Positions 15,655 through 20,861 of a stretch of 20,861 nt of DNA are shown here, in pieces. The notes beneath the pieces were generated by a model that saw only the letters and a program-made list of their open reading frames with translations, searched no databases and had not been told where the DNA came from. The DNA is from Vulcanimicrobiia bacterium (lineage in GTDB: Bacteria; Vulcanimicrobiota; Vulcanimicrobiia; Vulcanimicrobiales; Vulcanimicrobiaceae), in NCBI GenBank assembly GCA_025451135.1, contig JANWKW010000070.1, forward strand, positions 1-20,861, given 5' to 3'. A program made the translations under genes and the position numbers. Each line of letters begins with the position of its first letter. Position 1 is the first letter of the stretch.

Positions 15655-16392
15655 TCAGCTTCCCCTGTAGCCTTCCATCCGGAGGATGCGCGCTTTCATC
15701 TCCAGGCCGTAGCCGTAATTGTGGAGATCGCCGGCCGCGTTCACCACGCGATGGCACGGGAAGAGCAGCGGGAGCGGGTTGCGCGCCATCGCGCGTCCGA
15801 CGGCGCGAGCCGCCTTCGGCTTGCCGATGCGCGTCGCGACCCAGGCGTAGGAGCGGACCTCGCCCGGCGGGATCTGGGCGGCGGCCCTCAGGGCGGCCTG
15901 TTCGAATTCGGTCAGATCGCTCAAGTCGACGTGGCTCTCGTCCACGTGCCAGGTGGCGAAGAACTCGTCGAGCGTCTGGCGGAGCCAGGGCGGCGCCTCG
16001 CCGCCGACCACCGGCCGGCGCAGCCGCTGTTCGATCTGCTGGCGGACGACGTCGAGGTCGTCGCCGGTGTCGATCCCGACGTAGGCGATCCGGCGATCCT
16101 TGAACCCGACGAAGAGGGTGCCGATCGGGGTCTCGATCGCGGTCAGGATGATCGGCTCGGGCCGGACCCGGTAGCGGATCTGGGCGATGTGTTCGACGAC
16201 CTTCTTGGTGAGGTCGCACGACGGTTCGGGTTGCGGGAGACACGAGAGGCAGTACGCGACGCCCTCGAACTCTTCGTAGAGGTCCTGGCAGTGCGGACAG
16301 TCGTGCAGATGCCCGTCGACGGCCTGGCGGACGGATGCGGTGCATTGACCGCGGATCTCGTCCCACATCGCTTCGACGTCACGACAGCGCAT
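15655..16392 (-). CDS. Anti-sigma zinc finger fused to O6-alkylguanine-DNA alkyltransferase
   Basis: One 245-residue chain joins two known modules. Residues 1-45 form a zf-HC2/ZAS anti-sigma domain with the exact pattern Cys3-x24-His28-x3-Cys32-x2-Cys35 (HLHDCPHC). Residues 80-245 form an MGMT/Ogt domain: IETPIGTLFVGF at the start, IPPGEVRSYAWVATRIGKP, RAVGRAMARNPLPLL, and the suicide site PCHRV with acceptor Cys213, ending YGYGLEMKARILRMEG. All key alkyltransferase features look intact. More cysteines (48, 51, 59) lie in the linker. The ATG at 16392 lies inside the end of the ECF sigma gene (14-base overlap), behind an AAGGAG site, so the two are co-translated. Likely a membrane-free anti-sigma whose sensor is the repair domain (inference). 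Confidence 0.92.
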   Translation of the reverse strand: MRCRDVEAMWDEIRGQCTASVRQAVDGHLHDCPHCQDLYEEFEGVAYCLSCLPQPEPSCDLTKKVVEHIAQIRYRVRPEPIILTAIETPIGTLFVGFKDRRIAYVGIDTGDDLDVVRQQIEQRLRRPVVGGEAPPWLRQTLDEFFATWHVDESHVDLSDLTEFEQAALRAAAQIPPGEVRSYAWVATRIGKPKAARAVGRAMARNPLPLLFPCHRVVNAAGDLHNYGYGLEMKARILRMEGYRGS

Positions 16393-17005
16393 GGGCGGTA
16401 TCTCCTTCGGCCACGATGCGGCCGATCTGCGGTCCGAGGATGCGGCGCAGGACGCGCACGGCGCGATGCACGTGCGATTTGACGGTTCCGATGGGCTGGT
16501 TCAAGATCTCGGCGATCTCCGGGTGGCTCCGGCCTTCGATGAATCGCAGCGTCGCGGCCGCGCGGAGGTGCATGGGAAGCTGGAGGAGCGCCCGCTCGAC
16601 CAGCGCGACTTCGGCGTTCTGCTCGACGATCGTCTCGGGCTGGGGCGGCCCGTCGAGCGACTCGCGCAGGAGCGCGTCCGGATCCGCGAGCGCGTCGAGC
16701 GCGACGCTGGTCGGCTTGCGGCTCCGCAGGCGGTTGCGCGTGACGTTGAGGGTGATCGTGTACAGCCAGGGCTGCAGCCGCAGCTCGGCACGCTGTTCGG
16801 GCGACATCTTGCCGAGGGCTCGGTAGGCGCGCACGAACGAGTCCTGCACGATCTCCTCGGCGTCCTCGCGGTTGCCGGTCATGCGCAGGGCGAATCCGTA
16901 GAGCCGGCGCTGGTAGTCGTCGACCACGCGCTCGAACGAATCCGCGCCGGGCACCGCCTTGAGCGGAGCCGGGGGTGCGGGCTTGGGCCCAACCGCTGGC
17001 GGCAT
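16379..17005 (-). CDS. ECF-family RNA polymerase sigma factor (RpoE-like)
   Basis: This 208-residue group 4 sigma-70 factor has region 2 at about 24-95 (DDYQRRLYGFALRMTGNRED, then AEEIVQDSFVRAYRAL and WLYTITLNVTRNRLR). Region 4 lies at 135-190 with the helix-turn-helix LRFIEGRSHPEIAEILNQ and GTVKSHVHRAVRVLRR. A Pro/Ala-rich N-terminal extension precedes region 2. I chose the ATG at 17005 because AAGGGAG lies five bases upstream; an in-frame ATG at 17038 has no such site. The 3' end overlaps the anti-sigma/alkyltransferase gene by 14 bases, the standard sigma/anti-sigma arrangement. Its regulon is unknown. I did not find a convincing self-recognised GGAAC-type promoter upstream on its own strand. 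Confidence 0.95.
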   Translation of the reverse strand: MPPAVGPKPAPPAPLKAVPGADSFERVVDDYQRRLYGFALRMTGNREDAEEIVQDSFVRAYRALGKMSPEQRAELRLQPWLYTITLNVTRNRLRSRKPTSVALDALADPDALLRESLDGPPQPETIVEQNAEVALVERALLQLPMHLRAAATLRFIEGRSHPEIAEILNQPIGTVKSHVHRAVRVLRRILGPQIGRIVAEGDTAHALS

Positions 17006-17057
17006 ACTCTCCCTTAGGAGCGGTGCGAGCGCACTCATACTGGCGCTAGGAACACGT

Positions 17058-17225
17058 GCTCGGACCCCACGGTTTCACGCCGCGGGGGCAAAAGTCCTCA
17101 GGAAAGTTCACACTTCCGACGCAGGTCGCATATGCCCCCCAGCGAAGGCTTCTCCATGGCGCAAGATGGAGTGCCGAAGGTGGATCCCACGACCGCGCGA
17201 GCCGTATGAGCTCGGGCGGTTTTTT
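17058..17225 (+). ncRNA. Candidate structured leader RNA (attenuator or orphan riboswitch)
   Basis: This covers most of the 248-base gap between the sigma gene and the plus-strand gene at 17254. Read as plus-strand RNA it offers several helices: GGGGGC 17084-17089 with GCCCCC 17134-17139; GGC/CTCCAT 17147-17157 with ATGGAG/GCC 17166-17175; GTGG 17180-17183 with CCAC 17187-17190; then an intrinsic terminator. GCTCGG occurs both at 17058-17063 and in the terminator's 3' arm (17210-17215), so the upstream copy could pair with the 5' arm and act as antiterminator. I could not match it to a riboswitch class. A second hairpin (17065-17087) pairs slightly better on the minus strand, in the sigma mRNA leader. 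Confidence 0.45.
17192..17225 (+). terminator. Intrinsic terminator upstream of the 130-aa protein gene
   Basis: ACCGC (17192-17196) pairs with GCGGT (17216-17220) and CGAGC (17198-17202) with GCTCG (17210-17214), with one G-G mismatch and a seven-base loop, followed at once by six T residues (17220-17225). It ends 28 bases before the ATG of the next gene, which leaves little room for a separate promoter, so read-through control of that gene is likely. Confidence 0.75.
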
Positions 17226-17253
17226 GTTCATGTGACGAGGAAAGGGTAGCTTG

Positions 17254-17646
17254 ATGCAATCGGTCATCGATCCCACGGAGATCTCGTTCGACGCGTATAC
17301 GATGTGCAGTTTCAAGCCGGATCTCAAATCGGACCGAGCGGTCCCATTGGTCCTCATCGGATACCGCGCGCAACACGATCCGTGGTTCGTCTGGCTGGTG
17401 CCCAAGGAGGGCCTCTCCACCCACGGCCTGACCGACGATCCATACTACGCGAAAGTGCTCCACGAGCCGCGCGAGTACTTCACGAAGAAACTCAACAAAT
17501 ACGTCGAGGAGACGGGCTGCGTGAAGCGCGGCATCGAGATGCTCATCGACTGCCACCAGAACCACTTGGCGTTCACGCCGCTGACCGAACTGAGTGAGAT
17601 GCCGTTCCGGCACCCGCTCGAAGTGCAGCTGGTCGGGGCGTTCTAG
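17254..17646 (+). CDS. Hypothetical protein, 130 aa
   Basis: I do not recognise this family. It is a soluble alpha/beta-looking protein with no signal peptide or membrane segment. It has aromatic-rich stretches (DPWFVWLVPKEGLS, EPREYFTKKLNKYVEE) and a basic/aromatic C-terminus. Cysteines at about 18, 89 and 99 form no clear metal motif. The start is set by GAGGAAAGGG seven bases before ATG 17254; a TTG codon three bases upstream is less likely. It lies just after a terminator preceded by a structured leader, so expression may be controlled by attenuation. It converges with the next gene: both stops use the same CTAG palindrome at 17643-17646, leaving no room for a terminator between them. Confidence 0.75.
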   Translation: MQSVIDPTEISFDAYTMCSFKPDLKSDRAVPLVLIGYRAQHDPWFVWLVPKEGLSTHGLTDDPYYAKVLHEPREYFTKKLNKYVEETGCVKRGIEMLIDCHQNHLAFTPLTELSEMPFRHPLEVQLVGAF

Positions 17647-18395
17647 GGCGTCCTCGCGGCTTCGGTCGTCGCGGCGGCGGCGCTCGCCCGGATCGTCCGG
17701 AGATAGACGATCCGTACGGGCGTCGCCGTCTTGCCTTCGTGGAGCGTCCCGGTGACGGTCAGCCGCGCGTCGAGCGCGACGAGAAGCGCGCCGTCCTGCG
17801 CGTAGTACGCGATGCCGGCCATCCGCATGACGCCATCGATGGCGACGTCCGGCCGGTCCGGCAGCGGACCGCGCATCGGACCCGAGGCGTCGAACCGCAC
17901 CCCGATGGCGGGCGTGCCCCCGATCGTGCCGCTCGGGCCGCGGCGCAGCGAACCGTGGAGCGTCGCTCCGGTGATCGGCGAGGCGGTGGCGAACGGCACG
18001 CCGCCGTGCAGCGCGCGCAGATCGCGCAGGGTGGCCGCATCGAGCGCGACCGCGAACGGCTGGTTGAGGACGGTCAGGAAGTCCGGATCGTCGTCGAATC
18101 GGTCCTCGAACGAACCGCTCGCGAGTAGTTCTTGGACGAAGCTGGCGCGCGCGTCGCTGCTCCCGGCATCGTCGGTCCGCGTGTAGTGCGCGTCGGCGTT
18201 GTAGCGCGTGGTCGCGCCGGCGACGGTGACGCGCAGGCGTTCGGTCCCGCTATAGGTCACCCGCGCGGCGGTGCGATCGCCGACGGTGAACGTATCGGAT
18301 CCCGAGACGACGTACTGATGGTCGGAGCGAGGCCCGGGCGCGACCGCCAGTGCGGCGATCAGCGAGGCGGCGACGGCGGCCTGCGAGAGGCGGAT
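17643..18395 (-). CDS. Secreted protein of unknown function, apparent ATC start
   Basis: The frame encodes a good Sec signal peptide (RLSQAAVAASLIAALAVAPG) followed by a mostly beta-strand protein of about 220 residues with no family I can name (for example VSGSDTFTVGDRTAARVTYSG, TLHGSLRRGPSGTIGG and VALDARLTVTGTLHEG). It looks like a periplasmic or outer-surface protein. No ATG, GTG or TTG precedes the signal peptide before an in-frame stop; the ATC at 18395, eight bases after GGAG, is the best start and gives 250 residues. The first canonical start, GTG 18260, would remove the signal peptide and leave 205 residues. A direct repeat TTACAGTA lies just upstream. The stop overlaps that of the convergent gene. 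Confidence 0.7.
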   Translation of the reverse strand: MRLSQAAVAASLIAALAVAPGPRSDHQYVVSGSDTFTVGDRTAARVTYSGTERLRVTVAGATTRYNADAHYTRTDDAGSSDARASFVQELLASGSFEDRFDDDPDFLTVLNQPFAVALDAATLRDLRALHGGVPFATASPITGATLHGSLRRGPSGTIGGTPAIGVRFDASGPMRGPLPDRPDVAIDGVMRMAGIAYYAQDGALLVALDARLTVTGTLHEGKTATPVRIVYLRTIRASAAAATTEAARTP

Positions 18396-18415
18396 TTTGG
18401 GTGCTCCGTTTCGGG

Positions 18416-18439
18416 TTACAGTATGTCCCTCTTACAGTA
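18416..18439 (-). promoter_or_regulatory. Direct repeat TTACAGTA x2, candidate operator
   Basis: TTACAGTA occurs at 18416-18423 and again at 18432-18439, sixteen bases start to start (about one and a half helical turns), in the 69-base gap upstream of the secreted protein gene. These are AT-richer than the surroundings and exact over eight bases. They could be a repressor or activator site, or one copy could overlap a -10 element on the minus strand (TACTGTAA). No regulator is identified. Confidence 0.4.
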
Positions 18440-18464
18440 CCACCCTACGCAATAGTCCTAACGG

Positions 18465-19136
18465 CTATTTCGTGCGCGACCCCGCGAGCGTCAGGCAGTC
18501 GAGATAGAAGACGACCGTCAGCGCCGCCACCGGCACGGTCAGCAGCGCGGAGACCGCGACCGACCACGACCGGGGGACCAGGAGCAGGATCAGAAACGGC
18601 AACAGGACGACGGCGACCGCGCGCCCGTAGCCGATGCGCGTGGTGGTGATGCGCACGCTCGCGAGCAGGCTGTCGGCCAGTAGGCGAGCGGGCTTCTCGT
18701 CGGGTGCGACGATCGCGTGGGTCTCGGCGAAGGCGAGCAGGGTGATGAGGATCAGCACGCCGGTCTCGCCGACCACCTGGGCGACCGGCGCCGCGCCGAC
18801 GCCGAACGCGACGGCGATGTAGAGCAGGTTGATCGCCGCGTCGAGGACGACCACCGCCCAGACCCGCTCGGCGATGCGCCCCCAGATCGCCGCCGGTTCG
18901 ACCGCTTCGGCGACGTAGTCGGCCGCGCCGAAGCCGAACACGATGGCCGTGAGCGGAGCGTACGCGAAGACCTCGCCGACGACGCCGGCCACTTCCGGAG
19001 AGATCCCCGGCGCGAACAGCAGCCCGAACTGGATCGCGACCGCGACCAGCGTGCCGATCGCGTAGAGCGGCCAGCGCCGTACGATGAGGCGGCCGGCCCG
19101 CCGCAGGAGCGTGCCGATCGAAGCGGGTTCGATCAA
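18465..19136 (-). CDS. Multi-pass membrane protein of unknown function
   Basis: A 223-residue hydrophobic protein with about five to six membrane segments: WPLYAIGTLVAVAIQFGLLF near 22-41, VFAYAPLTAIVFGFGAADY near 56-74, VWAVVVLDAAINLLYIAVAF, VGETGVLILITLLAF, VAVVLLPFLILLLVP and VSALLTVPVAALTVVFYLDCL. Its amphipathic N-terminus (LLRRAGRLIVRRW) resembles proteins with repeated membrane domains of the glycerophosphoryl diester phosphodiesterase membrane-domain or DUF975 kind, but I cannot assign it. It starts at TTG 19136, five bases after the stop of the 99-aa gene, so the two are probably co-transcribed. An ATC codon follows the TTG directly. Confidence 0.75.
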   Translation of the reverse strand: MIEPASIGTLLRRAGRLIVRRWPLYAIGTLVAVAIQFGLLFAPGISPEVAGVVGEVFAYAPLTAIVFGFGAADYVAEAVEPAAIWGRIAERVWAVVVLDAAINLLYIAVAFGVGAAPVAQVVGETGVLILITLLAFAETHAIVAPDEKPARLLADSLLASVRITTTRIGYGRAVAVVLLPFLILLLVPRSWSVAVSALLTVPVAALTVVFYLDCLTLAGSRTK

Positions 19137-19141
19137 ACCGT

Positions 19142-19441
19142 CTATCCGGCGACGACGCGGTTGAGGTAGAAGCGCAGGTCGACGGTGCTCTCGCAGACGA
19201 CGACCGCGTCGATGTCGCGGACGATGCGTCCGTCGATGGTGAGCGTGTAGTCGCCGTTCTCGAGGCCGGCAAGCGTGCGCCAGAGGCTGCGCTCGAACTT
19301 GTCGGACGGCGCGCGCGCGCCGATGGCTTCGCGGACGGCGAGCGCCAGGATGGACCGGACGCGCAAGGGCGTGGCGAGCGCGAACGCCGTGTCGCCGACG
19401 GCGACGGCGTGGAGATCGAGCGGAACGCGGACGCGGATCAT
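19142..19441 (-). CDS. Hypothetical protein, 99 aa
   Basis: I do not recognise this protein. It begins MIRVRVPLDLHAVAVGD, continues with an Arg/Ala-rich helix (LRVRSILALAVREAIGAR), and ends in strands (DYTLTIDGRIVRDIDAVVV, VDLRFYLNRVVAG), giving an alpha/beta profile vaguely like a small ubiquitin-like or regulatory domain. The ATG at 19441 has only GGGG upstream; the frame continues another 30 codons with alternative starts, overlapping the divergent gene. It is followed at five bases by the membrane protein gene, so a partnership with that protein is plausible. Confidence 0.6.
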   Translation of the reverse strand: MIRVRVPLDLHAVAVGDTAFALATPLRVRSILALAVREAIGARAPSDKFERSLWRTLAGLENGDYTLTIDGRIVRDIDAVVVCESTVDLRFYLNRVVAG

Positions 19442-19502
19442 CCCCGACGAGTTTTGCCGAACTTCGAGGAGCCGCCTGCCGCCGGGGAGTAGGTGTACGG
19501 CG

Positions 19503-19745
19503 ATGCCCGTTCTAGGGATACCAGCCGACACGGCCGCCGAGCGCGCCGCGCTCGTCGAGTCGATCTTCGCCGCCTTCCGCGAACGCGGCGAAGCCTCCGA
19601 CGACGTCGCCGAAGGCGCCGAGACCGCGCTCGAACTGCTTCGCTCCGGCGACCAGGTCGCGCTCGACGCCTTGCTCGCTTATGCCGCGCAGTCGCCCGGA
19701 TTGCTGCGCGAAGTCGAGAAGCGCCACGCCATGGAGACCGCATGA
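19503..19745 (+). CDS. Small acidic helical protein, 80 aa
   Basis: An 80-residue, mostly helical acidic protein (ADTAAERAALVESIFAAFRE, GAETALELLRSGDQVALDAL, AAQSPGLLREVEKR) without a recognised domain. Its ATG lies 61 bases from the divergent 99-aa gene. The stop overlaps the ATG of the next gene as ATGA, so the two are translationally coupled and perhaps interact. The helix-loop-helix pattern could fit a scaffold or anti-sigma-like partner, but nothing in the sequence shows it. Confidence 0.6.
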   Translation: MPVLGIPADTAAERAALVESIFAAFRERGEASDDVAEGAETALELLRSGDQVALDALLAYAAQSPGLLREVEKRHAMETA

Positions 19746-20542
19746 ACGATCAACCGCGCCGCCGTCGCCGCTTGGACGAACCGAGCGGTGGAAGCGGCGG
19801 CGGCCTGCCGTTGATCCCGCTCGTCATCGTGGTCATCCTGGCCGGCCTGCTGATCGGCGCGGTGCTCGCCAAAGTGCTCGGCGGCGGCAAGAACGCCGGG
19901 CCGGTCGCCACGCCGCTCCCGGCCGTGACCGTGAGCGCCGTCCCGACGCAAACGCCGCTTGCGACTCCATCGCCGACACCACGCCCGAGCCCGAGCCCCG
20001 GCACATCGCCGAGCACGAAACCCTCGCCCAGCGTCAAACCCTCGACCTCCGCGAGCCCCTCGACGCAGCCGAGCAGCACCCCGACAGCCGCCCCGACCGC
20101 AAAGCCGACCGTCAAACCGGCCGCGCTCGCGACGGTGGCCCCGAAACTCGTGACGCCGAAGCCGGCCACGCCGCGCCCCGCCACGCCCAGGCCCGCGACG
20201 CCGAAGCCGACCGCGACGCCCGTCCCGCCGCCGCCGACCGCCGGACAGCGCGCCGCCGACGTCGTGCGCCTCTACCTCGACGCGCTGGCCCGCGGCGACG
20301 TGAACGAAGCCCGCTCCTATCTCTCGCGCGGCAACGCCAGCGAGACGTTCATGAACCGCAGCGCGCACCTCAACTTCGTGCGCCCGACCCAGAACAGCGA
20401 CGGCACCTGGCTCGTCAACGCCGACGTCACCACCGACAGCGGCGACTACTTCTTCACATTCACCGTCAGCGTCTTCCGGCCTTCGCTCGCCGTCTGGACC
20501 GCCGCTGCCTTAAACTCCGGCGTGTACCGACCTTGCTTGTAG
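19742..20542 (+). CDS. Membrane-anchored protein with Pro/Thr/Ser linker and NTF2-like C-terminal domain
   Basis: The 266-residue protein has a basic cytoplasmic N-terminus (RRRRR at 6-10) and one membrane span (about 22-44). A 115-residue linker rich in Pro, Thr, Ser and Ala (52-168, with PATPRPATPRPATPKP repeats) follows. The C-terminal domain at 169-258 (AADVVRLYLDALARGDVNEARSYL, then GTWLVNADVTTDSGDYFFTFTVSVF) resembles the DUF4878/NTF2-like extracytoplasmic domains. It should face the outside, the linker acting as a cell-envelope spacer. The C-terminal residues GVYRPCL and the stop run into the left arm of an intergenic inverted repeat, so the original C-terminus may have been replaced. 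Confidence 0.72.
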   Translation: MNDQPRRRRRLDEPSGGSGGGLPLIPLVIVVILAGLLIGAVLAKVLGGGKNAGPVATPLPAVTVSAVPTQTPLATPSPTPRPSPSPGTSPSTKPSPSVKPSTSASPSTQPSSTPTAAPTAKPTVKPAALATVAPKLVTPKPATPRPATPRPATPKPTATPVPPPPTAGQRAADVVRLYLDALARGDVNEARSYLSRGNASETFMNRSAHLNFVRPTQNSDGTWLVNADVTTDSGDYFFTFTVSVFRPSLAVWTAAALNSGVYRPCL

Positions 20543-20587
20543 CCCATGGTGTGAACCCTTCTCCGGCCGAAAAGGCCGGCCTACAAG
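20536..20587. repeat. Short inverted repeat at gene end
   Basis: CTTGTAG (20536-20542) pairs with CTACAAG (20581-20587), enclosing a perfect hairpin CCGGCC-GAAAA-GGCCGG (20563-20579). The left arm contains the stop codon of the preceding gene. The structure could serve as a transcription terminator, although no T tract follows. Confidence 0.6.
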
Positions 20588-20608
20588 TCCACTATTCCGG
20601 GGCAACCT

Positions 20609-20827
20609 CATCCATGGCGATTGTGAAAAAATCGAGACGCCTCGCTAAGGGCGCACCCGCATCTCGCCCCGGCCCGCTCGCGCGAGCCAACCCATTCGCG
20701 AGCGATTCGATCGCGATCGCGTGCGGAGGTCTGGCTCGAGGTTGGCGTTGCGTTGGTGGGGGTTGGGCTGAGGTGCGGGGTATGCCCTAAGCGAGGCGTC
20801 TTGATTTTTTCACAAGAGCCATGGATG
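20609..20827. repeat. Long-armed palindromic element (MITE-like or structured RNA)
   Basis: Two 44-base arms, 20609-20652 and 20784-20827, are inverted copies with four mismatches. Both carry CATCCATGG at the outer end and TGTGAAAAAATC followed by AGACGCCTCGCT inside. Between them, GGGCGCACCCGCATCTC and the stretch before the right arm still pair loosely, so the whole 219 bases could fold into one hairpin. A partial third copy (GTTGTGAAAAAACAGGCGA) follows at the window's right edge. The region 20543-20861 shows no convincing gene. The A/T runs could act as terminators in both directions. Confidence 0.75.
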
Positions 20828-20861
20828 GCGTTTCCTTTGGTCGTTGTGAAAAAACAGGCGA

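Noticed and set aside
17049..17077. GGAAC followed by CGG at ECF-promoter-like spacing
   Set aside because: It reads on the plus strand, away from the sigma gene, and the -10 part is not convincing; a chance match cannot be excluded.
19679..20368. Gly/Arg-rich minus-strand frame opposite the membrane-anchored protein
   Set aside because: It is the complement of the Pro/Thr/Ser linker and has no independent signal.
20543..20790. Open frame running through the right-edge repeats on the plus strand
   Set aside because: It is an out-of-frame read-through of the preceding gene and the inverted repeat, with Arg-rich low-complexity content.

Overview
The window reads as a chromosomal segment of a GC-rich bacterium (roughly two-thirds G+C by eye). 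It is densely packed, with short or overlapping gene boundaries and frequent GTG/TTG starts. It carries an ECF sigma factor, a lipoprotein-type peptide-binding protein, an ETF-ubiquinone oxidoreductase and a PrxQ peroxidase, so an envelope-bounded, respiring bacterium is likely. I cannot place it firmly. An under-sampled high-GC lineage such as Eremiobacterota/Vulcanimicrobiota would fit, but that is a guess. I see no phage genes, transposases, rRNA, tRNA or CRISPR array.

Layout. 1-925 (minus): a cut-off beta-CASP-type metallo-beta-lactamase nuclease translationally coupled to a SLOG/LOG-like protein. 950-3410 (plus): an M14/AstE-like zinc deacylase, then ETF-QO. 3468-5041 (plus): a small coiled-coil protein, then ThiS, ThiG and a rhodanese, a compact thiazole/sulfur cluster. 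5035-5622 (minus): a methyltransferase whose start codon abuts that of a divergent RCK-pore-RCK K+ channel (5623-7524, plus). 7546-8774 (plus): a PrxQ peroxidase and an RNase Z-like metallohydrolase. These converge, across a long palindromic repeat (8780-8882), on a seven-gene minus-strand run (17005 down to 8919).

That run reads, in order of transcription: ECF sigma factor; anti-sigma zinc finger fused to an O6-alkylguanine-DNA alkyltransferase; pyroglutamyl peptidase; PHP-domain protein with a histone-H1-like Lys/Ala/Pro tail; EF-G-like GTPase; oligopeptide-binding lipoprotein; PyrE-like phosphoribosyltransferase. Several joints overlap. The sigma/anti-sigma-alkyltransferase pair is the most unusual item. 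It suggests a switch in which a suicide DNA-repair domain reports alkylation damage to a sigma factor.

Right end. A structured leader with an intrinsic terminator (about 17058-17225) precedes an unknown 130-aa protein. A secreted protein of unknown function with an apparent ATC start, a multi-pass membrane protein and a 99-aa protein follow on the minus strand. An 80-aa helical protein and a membrane-anchored protein with a Pro/Thr/Ser linker follow on the plus strand. The last 320 bases hold no convincing gene but carry two inverted-repeat structures, one of them a 219-bp long-armed palindrome.
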